Assembly: GCA_020430675.1 (NCBI GenBank) | Contig: JAGQJJ010000045.1 | Span: forward strand, 1-12,976 | Direction of reading: 5' to 3' | DNA from: Myxococcales bacterium | GTDB taxonomy: Bacteria; Myxococcota; Bradymonadia; UBA7976; UBA1532 | DNA: 12,976 nt | Shown here: piece after piece, positions 1 through 6,679 of the stretch | Position numbering within the stretch: position 1 is the stretch's first letter | How the letters are laid out: every line of letters begins with the position of its first letter | Notes under the pieces: model-generated | What the model was told of the DNA's origin: nothing | The model's database searches: none | What the model saw: the letters and a program-made list of their open reading frames with translations, nothing else | Made by a program: the position numbers and the translations under genes

Positions 1-2546
1 CTGGTGCCCACCGCGCCGCCGGGCACGACGCCGCCGATGAGCACGACGTGCCAGTCTTCGGTGTCGAGCGCGCCGGGCGTGCGCACGCCGACGACGCCGG
101 CAGCCTGCCGGGGCTCGTCAAGCGGACGGCGCGGCTTCCAGCGGTTCTCGCCGACGACATACTCTTCGACGACCGGGGTCATGCGGCCGTCGGCGACGCG
201 CCCGCCGGCGACCACGATGCCCGAGAGGCCGGTGCCCACGTTGCCCGGGTTGATGACGGGCGCCGCCATGGCAAACGAACGCGGCGTCGGCAGGTCGGGG
301 ATGCGCTGCCATTGGTTGTTCGCCGGCCGGTACACATCGACCTCGGCGATGGGGTGGCCGTCTTCGTCTTCGCCGCCAATGAGATAGATGGCATCGTCGA
401 GCAGCACCGCCTGATGGGCGTAGCGCGGCCGCGGCATCTGGGCCACGCCGTTGTCCCAGCGGTCGGCGCCCACCTCGTAGCGCTCGACGGTGTTGAGCAC
501 CGCGCCGCCGTTGGCCTTGCCGCCGAAGGCATAGATGTAGTTGCCATGCGAGATCGCGGCGAGGCCGAAGCGCGTGGTGGGCATCGGGCTGCGGTTGACC
601 CAGGCGTTGGCGTCGACGTCGAGGCGCTGCACCGTGTTGAGCGGGATGCCATCGTTCTGGCCGCCGAGCACGAAGAGTTGGTCGACGCGCGTCACCGCCG
701 CGGCCTGGGCGCGGGCTGAGGGCAGCGCGGCGTCGGGAATCCAGGCGTCTGCGCCCGCTTCGAGCCGCCAGACGCCGGCCTGCGGTTCGAGGCCATCGGT
801 GCCGCCGATCAGGAAGAGCACGCCGTGGTATTCGGTGGCCGCGCCGTGGATGATCGGCTCGGGCAGCGCGGGCGCGGGCCGCCAGCCGGTGCCATCGCCG
901 GTGATCTCGAAGCCGCCCTCGACGATGCCTTCGCTCCAGTTGCCGGCGTCGTCGCGGGCGATGAAGCGCAGGGTGGTGTCATCGAAGACGCGGAAGGTCT
1001 TGAGCGAGCGGAAGCTCTCGGACCACTGATCGGGGGTGCCGCCGTCGTCGGTGAAGTAGACCACCGCCGGCTCATCGGTGGTGACCGTGACGGTGATGCC
1101 ATCGAGGAAGACCCCGCCGGGCGGGTTGATGATGATGTTGGGCGGGGTGATGTCATAGACCACGCGCACCACAACCACCGCGCTGTCGTTGCCCTGGTCA
1201 TTGCTGTGGATCTCGAAGACGTTCTCTCCCGGCACGAGCTGCACCTCGACCGCCCAGACGCGCTCGGGGCTCTCGGGCACCGCCTCGGCGCCGTTGATAT
1301 GCACCGAAGCGCCGGCCGGCTTGTCGCCCGAGAGGATCAGATCGGCCTCATTGGTGGGGCTGGTCACCGGGTCGAGGCGCGGCGGGGCCACGCACCCGGC
1401 GATGGGATCGCCGACACAGACGCCGGCTTCGCAGCGGTCGACCGAGCAGGCGTTGCCATCATCGCATTGCGCGTTGACCGCCACATGCACACAGGCGTTG
1501 CGCACCGGGTCGTAGAGGTCGTCGGTGCAGGCGTTGTGGTCGTCGCAGAGCGCCCGGCCGTCGAGCGCGGCGCAGGCGCCGTCGCGGCAGATCTGGCCCA
1601 CATCGCAGACGCCGGTGGGGTTGTTGACCGAGCAGCCGGCGCCGACGTCGGTGCAGGCGCCGGCGAGGCAGGTGCGGCCCTGCGGGCAGAGGCCCACCGG
1701 GTTGTCGGCGCCGCAGATTTCGTCGGGCGCGCGGCACAGGCCGTCGAGGCAGATTTCAGCGTCGTCGCAATCGCAGACCGCGCCGCCGAAACAGGCGCCG
1801 CCGGGGCCGCAGACCGCGCCCTCGGGGCACACGCCGCAGACGCCGTCGCAGCCGTCGTCGCCGCAGACGCGGCCGCGGCAATCGGGCACGCAGACCGGCG
1901 CGCACTGGCGATCGGCGCCGCAGACCTCATCGGCGGCGCAGCGGCCGCAGCTGCCGTTGCAGCCGTCGTCGCCGCATTCGGCATCGGTGCAATCGGGCGT
2001 GCAGCCGGGCACGCAGGCGCGGGCGAGCGGCGAGCAGACCTCGCCTTGGGGGCAGGCACAGTCGGCGGGGCAGGTGGCGCAGTCTTCGTTGGCCGCCGGG
2101 TCGCAGGCGTCGTCGCCGCAGCACGCGCCGCAGTCGGCGGGGCAGGTGGCGCAGGTCTCGGTGCCGACGCAGGCGCCATCGCCGCAGGCGCTCAGGGTGG
2201 CGCATTGGCCGGCGACGCAGGCCTCATTGGCGGCACAGGTGCCACACGCACCGCCGCAGCCATCGTCGCCGCACTCGGCGCTGCCGCAATCGGGCTCGCA
2301 GGGCCGGGCGGTGCACAGGCCGCGATCGCAGACCTGCTCGGCGCTGCAGGGCCCAAGCTCGGCCCATTGACCGCCGCGGCACAGCTCGATGACGCGGTCG
2401 CCGGCGCATCGGCGGGCGTTCTCTTCGCACTCGCGGGGCGGCCCCTGGTCTTCGATGTCGGGCTTGGGGCCGTCGTCGCCCCCGTCATCGCCGCACGCCG
2501 CCGCCAAGAGCAGAAGGATGATCCACGGCGCGCGTTTGATCGACAT
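1..2546 (-). CDS. Cys-rich, kelch-repeat surface lipoprotein (3' end outside window)
   Basis: The reading frame runs leftward from ATG at 2546 (GGAGG complementary to 2551-2555 lies just upstream) for 848 codons without a stop and leaves the window. The N-terminus is a lipoprotein signal: basic MSIKR, a hydrophobic stretch, then LLAAAC with the lipid-acceptor Cys at residue 18 and an Asp/Gly-rich linker. Residues about 38-384 are Cys-rich, with three copies of a CxPDC-x4-CGDDGCxGxCGxC unit (about 2224-2307, 1927-2010, 1797-1897) and CGDGAC/CATCPADC units. Next come a glucodextranase-B/Big-like sandwich (about 385-468, ending DITPP), a chitobiase C-terminal-like domain (about 470-543) and kelch repeats from about 553 with six visible GG-type blades (LIGGT, VLGGQ, AFGGK, LIGGE, VAGGR, LIGGV). 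Such mosaics are common in Myxococcota. An outer-surface binding or adhesion role is inferred; no catalytic motif was seen. Domain names are from memory of the families. Confidence 0.88.
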   Translation of the reverse strand, partial: MSIKRAPWIILLLLAAACGDDGGDDGPKPDIEDQGPPRECEENARRCAGDRVIELCRGGQWAELGPCSAEQVCDRGLCTARPCEPDCGSAECGDDGCGGACGTCAANEACVAGQCATLSACGDGACVGTETCATCPADCGACCGDDACDPAANEDCATCPADCACPQGEVCSPLARACVPGCTPDCTDAECGDDGCNGSCGRCAADEVCGADRQCAPVCVPDCRGRVCGDDGCDGVCGVCPEGAVCGPGGACFGGAVCDCDDAEICLDGLCRAPDEICGADNPVGLCPQGRTCLAGACTDVGAGCSVNNPTGVCDVGQICRDGACAALDGRALCDDHNACTDDLYDPVRNACVHVAVNAQCDDGNACSVDRCEAGVCVGDPIAGCVAPPRLDPVTSPTNEADLILSGDKPAGASVHINGAEAVPESPERVWAVEVQLVPGENVFEIHSNDQGNDSAVVVVRVVYDITPPNIIINPPGGVFLDGITVTVTTDEPAVVYFTDDGGTPDQWSESFRSLKTFRVFDDTTLRFIARDDAGNWSEGIVEGGFEITGDGTGWRPAPALPEPIIHGAATEYHGVLFLIGGTDGLEPQAGVWRLEAGADAWIPDAALPSARAQAAAVTRVDQLFVLGGQNDGIPLNTVQRLDVDANAWVNRSPMPTTRFGLAAISHGNYIYAFGGKANGGAVLNTVERYEVGADRWDNGVAQMPRPRYAHQAVLLDDAIYLIGGEDEDGHPIAEVDVYRPANNQWQRIPDLPTPRSFAMAAPVINPGNVGTGLSGIVVAGGRVADGRMTPVVEEYVVGENRWKPRRPLDEPRQAAGVVGVRTPGALDTEDWHVVLIGGVVPGGAVGT

Positions 2547-2699
2547 CGAGCCTCCGAAGCGGCGTGAGGAAAAGCGGATTATGATAGGAAAGATCCGCAC
2601 TCCGAGTCGACATCGACCGCCGGGAATCCCGATGTTGCCGGCGCTCGGCAGCGCGGCGATTGCGTGGGGGCCGCCTCGACTTCGCCGCGGGTCGATGCT
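2547..2699. promoter_or_regulatory. Divergent intergenic region with nested dyads
   Basis: About 150 bases separate the leftward lipoprotein and the rightward CHAD-CYTH gene, so both promoters should lie here. Visible structure: GCGGAT (2574-2579) and ATCCGC (2593-2598) form a dyad around a locally AT-rich stretch. ACATCG (2610-2615) and CGATGT (2630-2635) form a second dyad that partly encloses the perfect 11-bp palindrome CGGGAATCCCG (2621-2631). The AT-rich stretch offers TATGAT on the plus strand and CATAAT on the minus strand as possible -10 elements, but no good -35 box is found at standard spacing for either. The regulatory role is inferred from position and symmetry. Confidence 0.35.
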
Positions 2700-4142
2700 A
2701 TGTCGAGCGCCATGCACATCGACCCATCCCTCGCGTTGTTGAGTCGCCCGCCCGCCGAGGCCGTCCGCTGCATCGCCCTGGGCTTCCTCGATCAGGCCAG
2801 CGCCGCCGATCGACGCCTTGATGATCCCGCCGACACCGAGGCCCTGCATGACTTCCGGGTGGCATTGCGCCGCCTGCGGGCGACGCTCGGCGCCTGGACC
2901 GAGGTGCTCGCGCCCGAGATCACCAGCCGCGACCGCAAGACGCTGCGCAAGGTGCTGCGCTCGACGAGCGAGGGGCGGGACGCCGAGGTGATGCTGCAAT
3001 GGATCGAAGGCCGGCGCGGCGAGCTGTTGCCCAAACACGAGGCGGCGCGCCGGTGGTTCGCCAAGCGCCTTGAAGCGCGCAAGAAGGCGGCCTATGCCGA
3101 GACGCGGGCGCAGGTTCGGGCCGGCTATCAGGCGATGCGGGCCGATCTGGAGTCGCGCCTGCGCCACCTGACCATCGAGATCGACGTGCTCGCGCCCCCG
3201 CCGCCGCCCACGAGCTTCGGTCGGGCGCTGGCCGCGGCGTTGCAGGCGCAGATGATGGTGCTGGCCGAGCGCCTGAGCGCGGTGGCCAGCCTGGCCGACG
3301 CCGAGCGCCTGCACGCGGCGCGCATCGACGCCAAACGGCTGCGCTATCTGCTTGAACCGGTGGCCGAGGCGCTCGAGCCGGCGCGGGCTTTTGTCCGCGA
3401 GTGCAAGCGGTTGCAGGATGTGCTCGGCGAGTTTCAGGACGCCTCGGTGCTCGCCGAGGCGCTGCTGCACGCGGCCGGCGAGCTGGTCGACGAGTCGGCA
3501 AGCCGCCCGCCGGCGCGGCGCACGGCCGATCCGCGCACCGCCGGGCTCGCCGAGTTGATGCGCCGCAATCATCAGCGCGCCGAGGCGCTGTTTGCCACCG
3601 CCCGCGAAGGCTGGCTGGAGGGCGATGGCCTGGCCCGCCTTGCCGAGCGCCTCGATGCGCTGGCGGTGGCGCTTGATGGCGCGCCGCCGGTTGAGATCGA
3701 GCGCAAGTTTCTGTTGCAGGGCGTGCCGCCTGACATGCCGGCGGTCGAGGGCCATCGCATCGATCAGGGCTACCTGCCCGGGGCCCACCTCGTCGAGCGC
3801 GTGCGGCGCATCGTCACCGAGCACGGCGAGCGCTTCGTGCGCACCGTGAAGCTCGGCGCCGGCGTCGAGCGCATCGAGGTCGAAGAGGAGACCGACGCCG
3901 AGGTCTTCGCCGCGCTCTGGGCCTTGACCGAAGGCCGGCGCGTCGAGAAGACGCGCTATGCGGTGCCGGAAGGCGAGCTGGTCTGGGAGATCGACGTCTT
4001 CGCCGACCGCGAGCTGGTGCTGGCCGAGGTTGAGCTGCCGTCGGTCGACGCGACCTTCGAGTGGCCCGAGTGGCTCGCCGGTCACGTGCTGCGCGAGGTG
4101 AGCGAAGACGAGCACTTCACCAACTGGCGGCTGGCCCGATGA
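2700..4142 (+). CDS. CHAD-CYTH domain protein (polyphosphate-associated / triphosphate tunnel type)
   Basis: This 480-residue protein joins an N-terminal CHAD domain to a C-terminal CYTH domain. CHAD (about 18-325) is helical and rich in conserved His/Arg/Lys: LHDFRVALRRLR at 49-60, HAARIDAKRLRYLL at 205-218 and LQDVLGEFQDASVL at 238-251. CYTH (about 331-480) opens with the signature EIERK (332-336) and keeps the charged tunnel residues: ERVRR, RTVK, the EVEEE run, EKTRY and WEID...AEVELPS. The enzymatic tunnel therefore looks complete. CYTH proteins hydrolyse or cyclise triphosphate-containing substrates; CHAD domains bind polyphosphate. A role in inorganic polyphosphate or triphosphate metabolism is inferred. 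No signal peptide is seen. ATG 2700 was chosen; GTG 2664 and ATG 2712 are alternatives, and none has a clear Shine-Dalgarno sequence. The stop overlaps the next gene by four bases (ATGA). Confidence 0.9.
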   Translation: MSSAMHIDPSLALLSRPPAEAVRCIALGFLDQASAADRRLDDPADTEALHDFRVALRRLRATLGAWTEVLAPEITSRDRKTLRKVLRSTSEGRDAEVMLQWIEGRRGELLPKHEAARRWFAKRLEARKKAAYAETRAQVRAGYQAMRADLESRLRHLTIEIDVLAPPPPPTSFGRALAAALQAQMMVLAERLSAVASLADAERLHAARIDAKRLRYLLEPVAEALEPARAFVRECKRLQDVLGEFQDASVLAEALLHAAGELVDESASRPPARRTADPRTAGLAELMRRNHQRAEALFATAREGWLEGDGLARLAERLDALAVALDGAPPVEIERKFLLQGVPPDMPAVEGHRIDQGYLPGAHLVERVRRIVTEHGERFVRTVKLGAGVERIEVEEETDAEVFAALWALTEGRRVEKTRYAVPEGELVWEIDVFADRELVLAEVELPSVDATFEWPEWLAGHVLREVSEDEHFTNWRLAR

Positions 4143-4837
4143 GCGCGCACGCCGCCGCCTTTGTCGGCGCCCTTCGCGCCGCTTTTGCGCCGCACCACGA
4201 CGCCGAGCGCGCGGCCTCGATGGCAGCGTATATGCGCGAAATTGCGCCGTATCTGGGGTTGCCGTCGCCGCTGCGCGCCGAGTTGGAGCGCGGGGTGATC
4301 GCCGAGCGGGCGCCGCGCGGTGAGGCGCAGGTCATCGCCACCGTCGACGCGCTTTGGGCCGAGCCCGAGCGCGAGTTTCAATACACCGGCCTGACGCTGG
4401 TGCGCCGCCATGCTCGCCGCGCCACGCCCGATTTCCTGAGCGCGCTCGATCGCTGGATCACCACCCGATCGTGGTGGGACACCGTCGACGCGCTGGCCTC
4501 GCACGGCGTCGGCGGCGTATTGCGCAAGCACCCGGCGCAGTTTGCGCTGATGGACGCCTGGATCGACGACGCTGTCTTGTGGCGCGCCCGCACCGCGCTC
4601 ATCTGCCAACTGCGACTCGGCCGCGCGACCGATGTCGAGCGCCTCTTTGCCTACTGCAAGAAGCGCATGGGCGATCGCGAGTTCTTCATTCGCAAAGCCA
4701 TCGGCTGGGCGCTGCGCGAGTACTCGAAGGTCGACGGGCCGGCGGTCGAGGCGTTTGTGGAAGCGCACGCCGACGGGCTGTCAGGCCTGTCGCGCCGCGA
4801 GGCGCTCAAGTGGCTGGCGCGCCGTCCGGCGGCGTGA
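4139..4837 (+). CDS. AlkD-like DNA alkylation repair glycosylase (HEAT-like)
   Basis: This 232-residue all-helical protein belongs to the AlkC/AlkD DNA alkylation repair family, which excises positively charged alkylated bases such as 3-methyladenine and 7-methylguanine. The key motifs are present: SWWDTVD at 111-117, LWRARTA at 147-153, and FFIRKAIGWALREYSK at 182-197 near the C-terminus. By motif alignment, Trp113, Asp117 and Arg151 match the three catalytic-pocket residues of Bacillus cereus AlkD (Trp109, Asp113, Arg148), so activity is expected. Length matches the family (about 230 residues). The start ATG (4139) lies inside the end of the CHAD-CYTH gene with an ATGA overlap, implying translational coupling. 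Its 3' end overlaps by about 32 bases the end of a convergent minus-strand fragment. Confidence 0.92.
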   Translation: MSAHAAAFVGALRAAFAPHHDAERAASMAAYMREIAPYLGLPSPLRAELERGVIAERAPRGEAQVIATVDALWAEPEREFQYTGLTLVRRHARRATPDFLSALDRWITTRSWWDTVDALASHGVGGVLRKHPAQFALMDAWIDDAVLWRARTALICQLRLGRATDVERLFAYCKKRMGDREFFIRKAIGWALREYSKVDGPAVEAFVEAHADGLSGLSRREALKWLARRPAA

Positions 4838-4997
4838 CCGCTTCGTCGACGGCAAACGCGCGCCAGAACGCCAGCAGCCAGGCACCGCCGAGCGCCGAGC
4901 AGGCCAGCAATCCCGCGCCGACGATGAGATAGGCCGGGTCGGCCAGCAGGACCGCGCCGAAGCCGGCGGTCAGCAGCAAGCGCACCGCCTCGAAGAC
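4806..4997 (-). pseudogene. 3' remnant of a membrane protein gene (truncated at junction)
   Basis: Reading leftward, the last 63 codons before a stop at 4806-4808 look like a genuine protein tail. Two hydrophobic segments, roughly AVRLLLTAGFGAVLLA and YLIVGAGLLACSALGGAWLL, are followed by WRAFAVDEA and a short Pro/Gly-rich polar end, with strong G/C third-position bias. Upstream (above about 4990) the frame stays open, but the translation becomes low-complexity and is simply antisense to the ketosynthase fragment, so the natural 5' part of this gene is missing. The family is not recognised. It could be a small integral inner-membrane protein. The call rests on hydrophobicity and codon bias, so moderate confidence is given. 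Confidence 0.45.
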
Positions 4998-5531
4998 GCG
5001 CGCCGCGACGGCGACAAGGTCTACGCGGTCATCCGCGGCATCGGCGCGGCCTGCGACGCCCGCTCGCTGATCGCGCCCGACGTGGAAGGCCAGGCGCTGG
5101 CCATCCGCCGCGCGTTTGCCGAGGTGCCCTACGCGCCCTCGACCGTCGACTTTGTTGAGACCCACGGCACCGGCACCACGCTGGGCGACCAGATCGAAGT
5201 GCTCTCGCTGGCGCTGACCTACGGCGACGAGCGCCGCGCCACGCCGCTGGTGCTCGGCTCGGTCAAGTCGATGATCGGCCATACCTTCGCCGCCGCGGGC
5301 GCCGCCGGGCTCCTCAAGACCGTGCTCGCCCTGGGCGCGCGTGTCTTGCCGCCCAACGTCGCGTTCGACCCCCTCAACCCGCACCTTGCCTTGCCGCAGG
5401 TGCCGGCGCGGGTGCTGGGCACGCCCGAGCTGTGGCCCCAAAGCAGTCACCCGCGGCGCGCCGGGGTCAGCGCGTTTGGCACCGGCGGCATCAATTACCA
5501 CGTGCTGATCGAAGAACCGGAGGCGCCCTGA
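4983..5531 (+). pseudogene. C-terminal half of a ketosynthase domain, 5'-truncated
   Basis: From RLEDARRDGDKVYAV (about 4986 onward) to a TGA at 5529-5531, the translation is the C-terminal half of a beta-ketoacyl synthase. It has VETHGTGTTLGD with the first catalytic His, SVKSMIGHTFAAAG with the second catalytic His, and the closing GVSAFGTGGINYHVLIEE. The protein ends directly after the domain, so the parent gene ended in, or consisted of, a KS. About 240 N-terminal residues, including the TACSS-type active-site Cys, are missing. Upstream codons in this frame bear no resemblance to a KS, and no plausible start lies nearby. SMIGHT with DQIE differs from the modular-PKS pattern TNIGH with DPIE in the synthase at 9146; from memory it recalls KSs of iterative fatty-acid-like synthases (PUFA or heterocyst-glycolipid type). 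It precedes the dehydrogenase with a 1-base overlap, so it once led that operon. Confidence 0.85.
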
Positions 5532-6679
5532 TGGACTTCTCGTGGACCAAAGAGCAGGTCGAACTACGCGACACCATTCGGGAATTCTGCCGCCGCAAGC
5601 TCGATGACGGCGAGGATCTCGAGGCGCGCGAACGCGCCGAGAAGTTCTCGCGAGAGAAGTTCCGCCTTTGCGCCGAGCAGGGCCTGATCGGCATGGTGCT
5701 GCCCGTGGAAGACGGCGGCATCGGCGCCGGCGCGTTGACGACCGCGCTGCTGATGGAGACGCTGGGCGCCGGTTGCCCCGACACCGGCCTGCTGTTCTCG
5801 CTGGCCGCGCATACCTTCGCTTGCGTCAAGCCGCTGCACCGCTTCGGCACGCCCGAGCAGAAGGCGAAGTGGCTGCCCGGCATGCTCGACGGCTCGGTGA
5901 TCGCGGCCCACGCCATCAGCGAGCCCGAGGCCGGCTCCGACATCTTTGCGATGCGCACCCGAGCCGCGGTTGATAATGATGACTATGTGGTCAATGGCAG
6001 CAAGTGCTTCTCGACCAACGCCCCGGTCGCCGACGTTTTCATGGTGCATGCCCGCACCGCCGAGGGCCGGGGCTTCTTCGGCCTGACCGGCCTGATCGTC
6101 GAGCGCGGCACGCCCGGCTTCGAGGTCGGCGGCGCCTACCACAAGGTCGGCCTGCGCACCTCGCCGATGGGCGATCTTTTCTTCGATGATTGCCGCGTGC
6201 CGACCAAGAACCGCATCGGCCCCGAGGGTGGCGGCGCCGCGGTCTTCATGCACTCCATGAACTGGGAGCGCACGTGCCTGTTTGCCATCTACGTCGGCGC
6301 CATGCAGCGGCAGCTCGACCGCTGCGTCGAGTACGCCCGCACCCGCAAACAGTTCGACCAGCGCATCGGCAGCTTCCAGGCGGTCAGCCACCGCATCGTC
6401 GACATGAAAATCCGGCTCGAAGCGGCGCGGCTGATGCTCTATCGCGCCGCCTGGGCGCTCGATGAGCAGCCGAGCGACAACGTCACCCCGGCGATGGCCA
6501 AGATCTTCATCAGCGAAGCCGCGGTGCAGCTTGGCCTCGACGCGGTGCAGATCCACGGCGGCCTCGGCGTGATGGCCGGCGAGATGGAGCGCCTGCTGCG
6601 CGATGCCGTGCCCTCGCGCATCTTCTCGGGCACCAGCGAGATTCAGCGCAACAACATCGCCAAGGCGCTGCGGCTGTGA
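5531..6679 (+). CDS. Acyl-CoA dehydrogenase family flavoprotein (probable acyl-carrier dehydrogenase)
   Basis: This 382-residue protein is a full-length FAD-dependent acyl-CoA dehydrogenase. Signatures include AISEPEAGSD (128-137), NGSKCFSTNAPVADVF (155-170), ARTRKQFDQRIGSFQ (269-283) and IHGGLGVMAGEMERLLRD (341-358). The usual MCAD catalytic Glu site (IYEGT) is Ser here (RIFSGTSEIQ, Ser366). A Glu in NWER (Glu246) aligns with the alternative base position known from isovaleryl-CoA dehydrogenase. The PSRIFSGT motif and overall pattern recall PigA/RedW/PltE-type prolyl-carrier dehydrogenases and related enzymes such as TamT (recall, not a computed alignment). In this locus it more likely introduces a double bond into a carrier-bound acyl chain than serves beta-oxidation. 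GGAGG at 5519-5523 lies 7 bases before the ATG, inside the KS remnant; its 3' end overlaps the next gene by four bases (GTGA). Confidence 0.93.
   Translation: MDFSWTKEQVELRDTIREFCRRKLDDGEDLEARERAEKFSREKFRLCAEQGLIGMVLPVEDGGIGAGALTTALLMETLGAGCPDTGLLFSLAAHTFACVKPLHRFGTPEQKAKWLPGMLDGSVIAAHAISEPEAGSDIFAMRTRAAVDNDDYVVNGSKCFSTNAPVADVFMVHARTAEGRGFFGLTGLIVERGTPGFEVGGAYHKVGLRTSPMGDLFFDDCRVPTKNRIGPEGGGAAVFMHSMNWERTCLFAIYVGAMQRQLDRCVEYARTRKQFDQRIGSFQAVSHRIVDMKIRLEAARLMLYRAAWALDEQPSDNVTPAMAKIFISEAAVQLGLDAVQIHGGLGVMAGEMERLLRDAVPSRIFSGTSEIQRNNIAKALRL

Noticed and set aside
1797..2310. Spaced near-identical nucleotide stretches that resemble a repeat array or CRISPR
   Set aside because: They are the codons of the CGDDGC protein repeats; the spacing is irregular and the intervening sequence is coding.
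825..2567. A 580-codon plus-strand frame opposite the lipoprotein gene
   Set aside because: Its translation is low-complexity Ala/Gly/Val/Asp with no recognisable domain. It is the antisense shadow of the Cys-rich, kelch-coding minus strand, a common effect in very GC-rich DNA.
5564..6556. A 330-codon minus-strand frame opposite the acyl-CoA dehydrogenase
   Set aside because: The plus strand encodes a complete, motif-rich dehydrogenase over the whole stretch; the minus frame has no domain.
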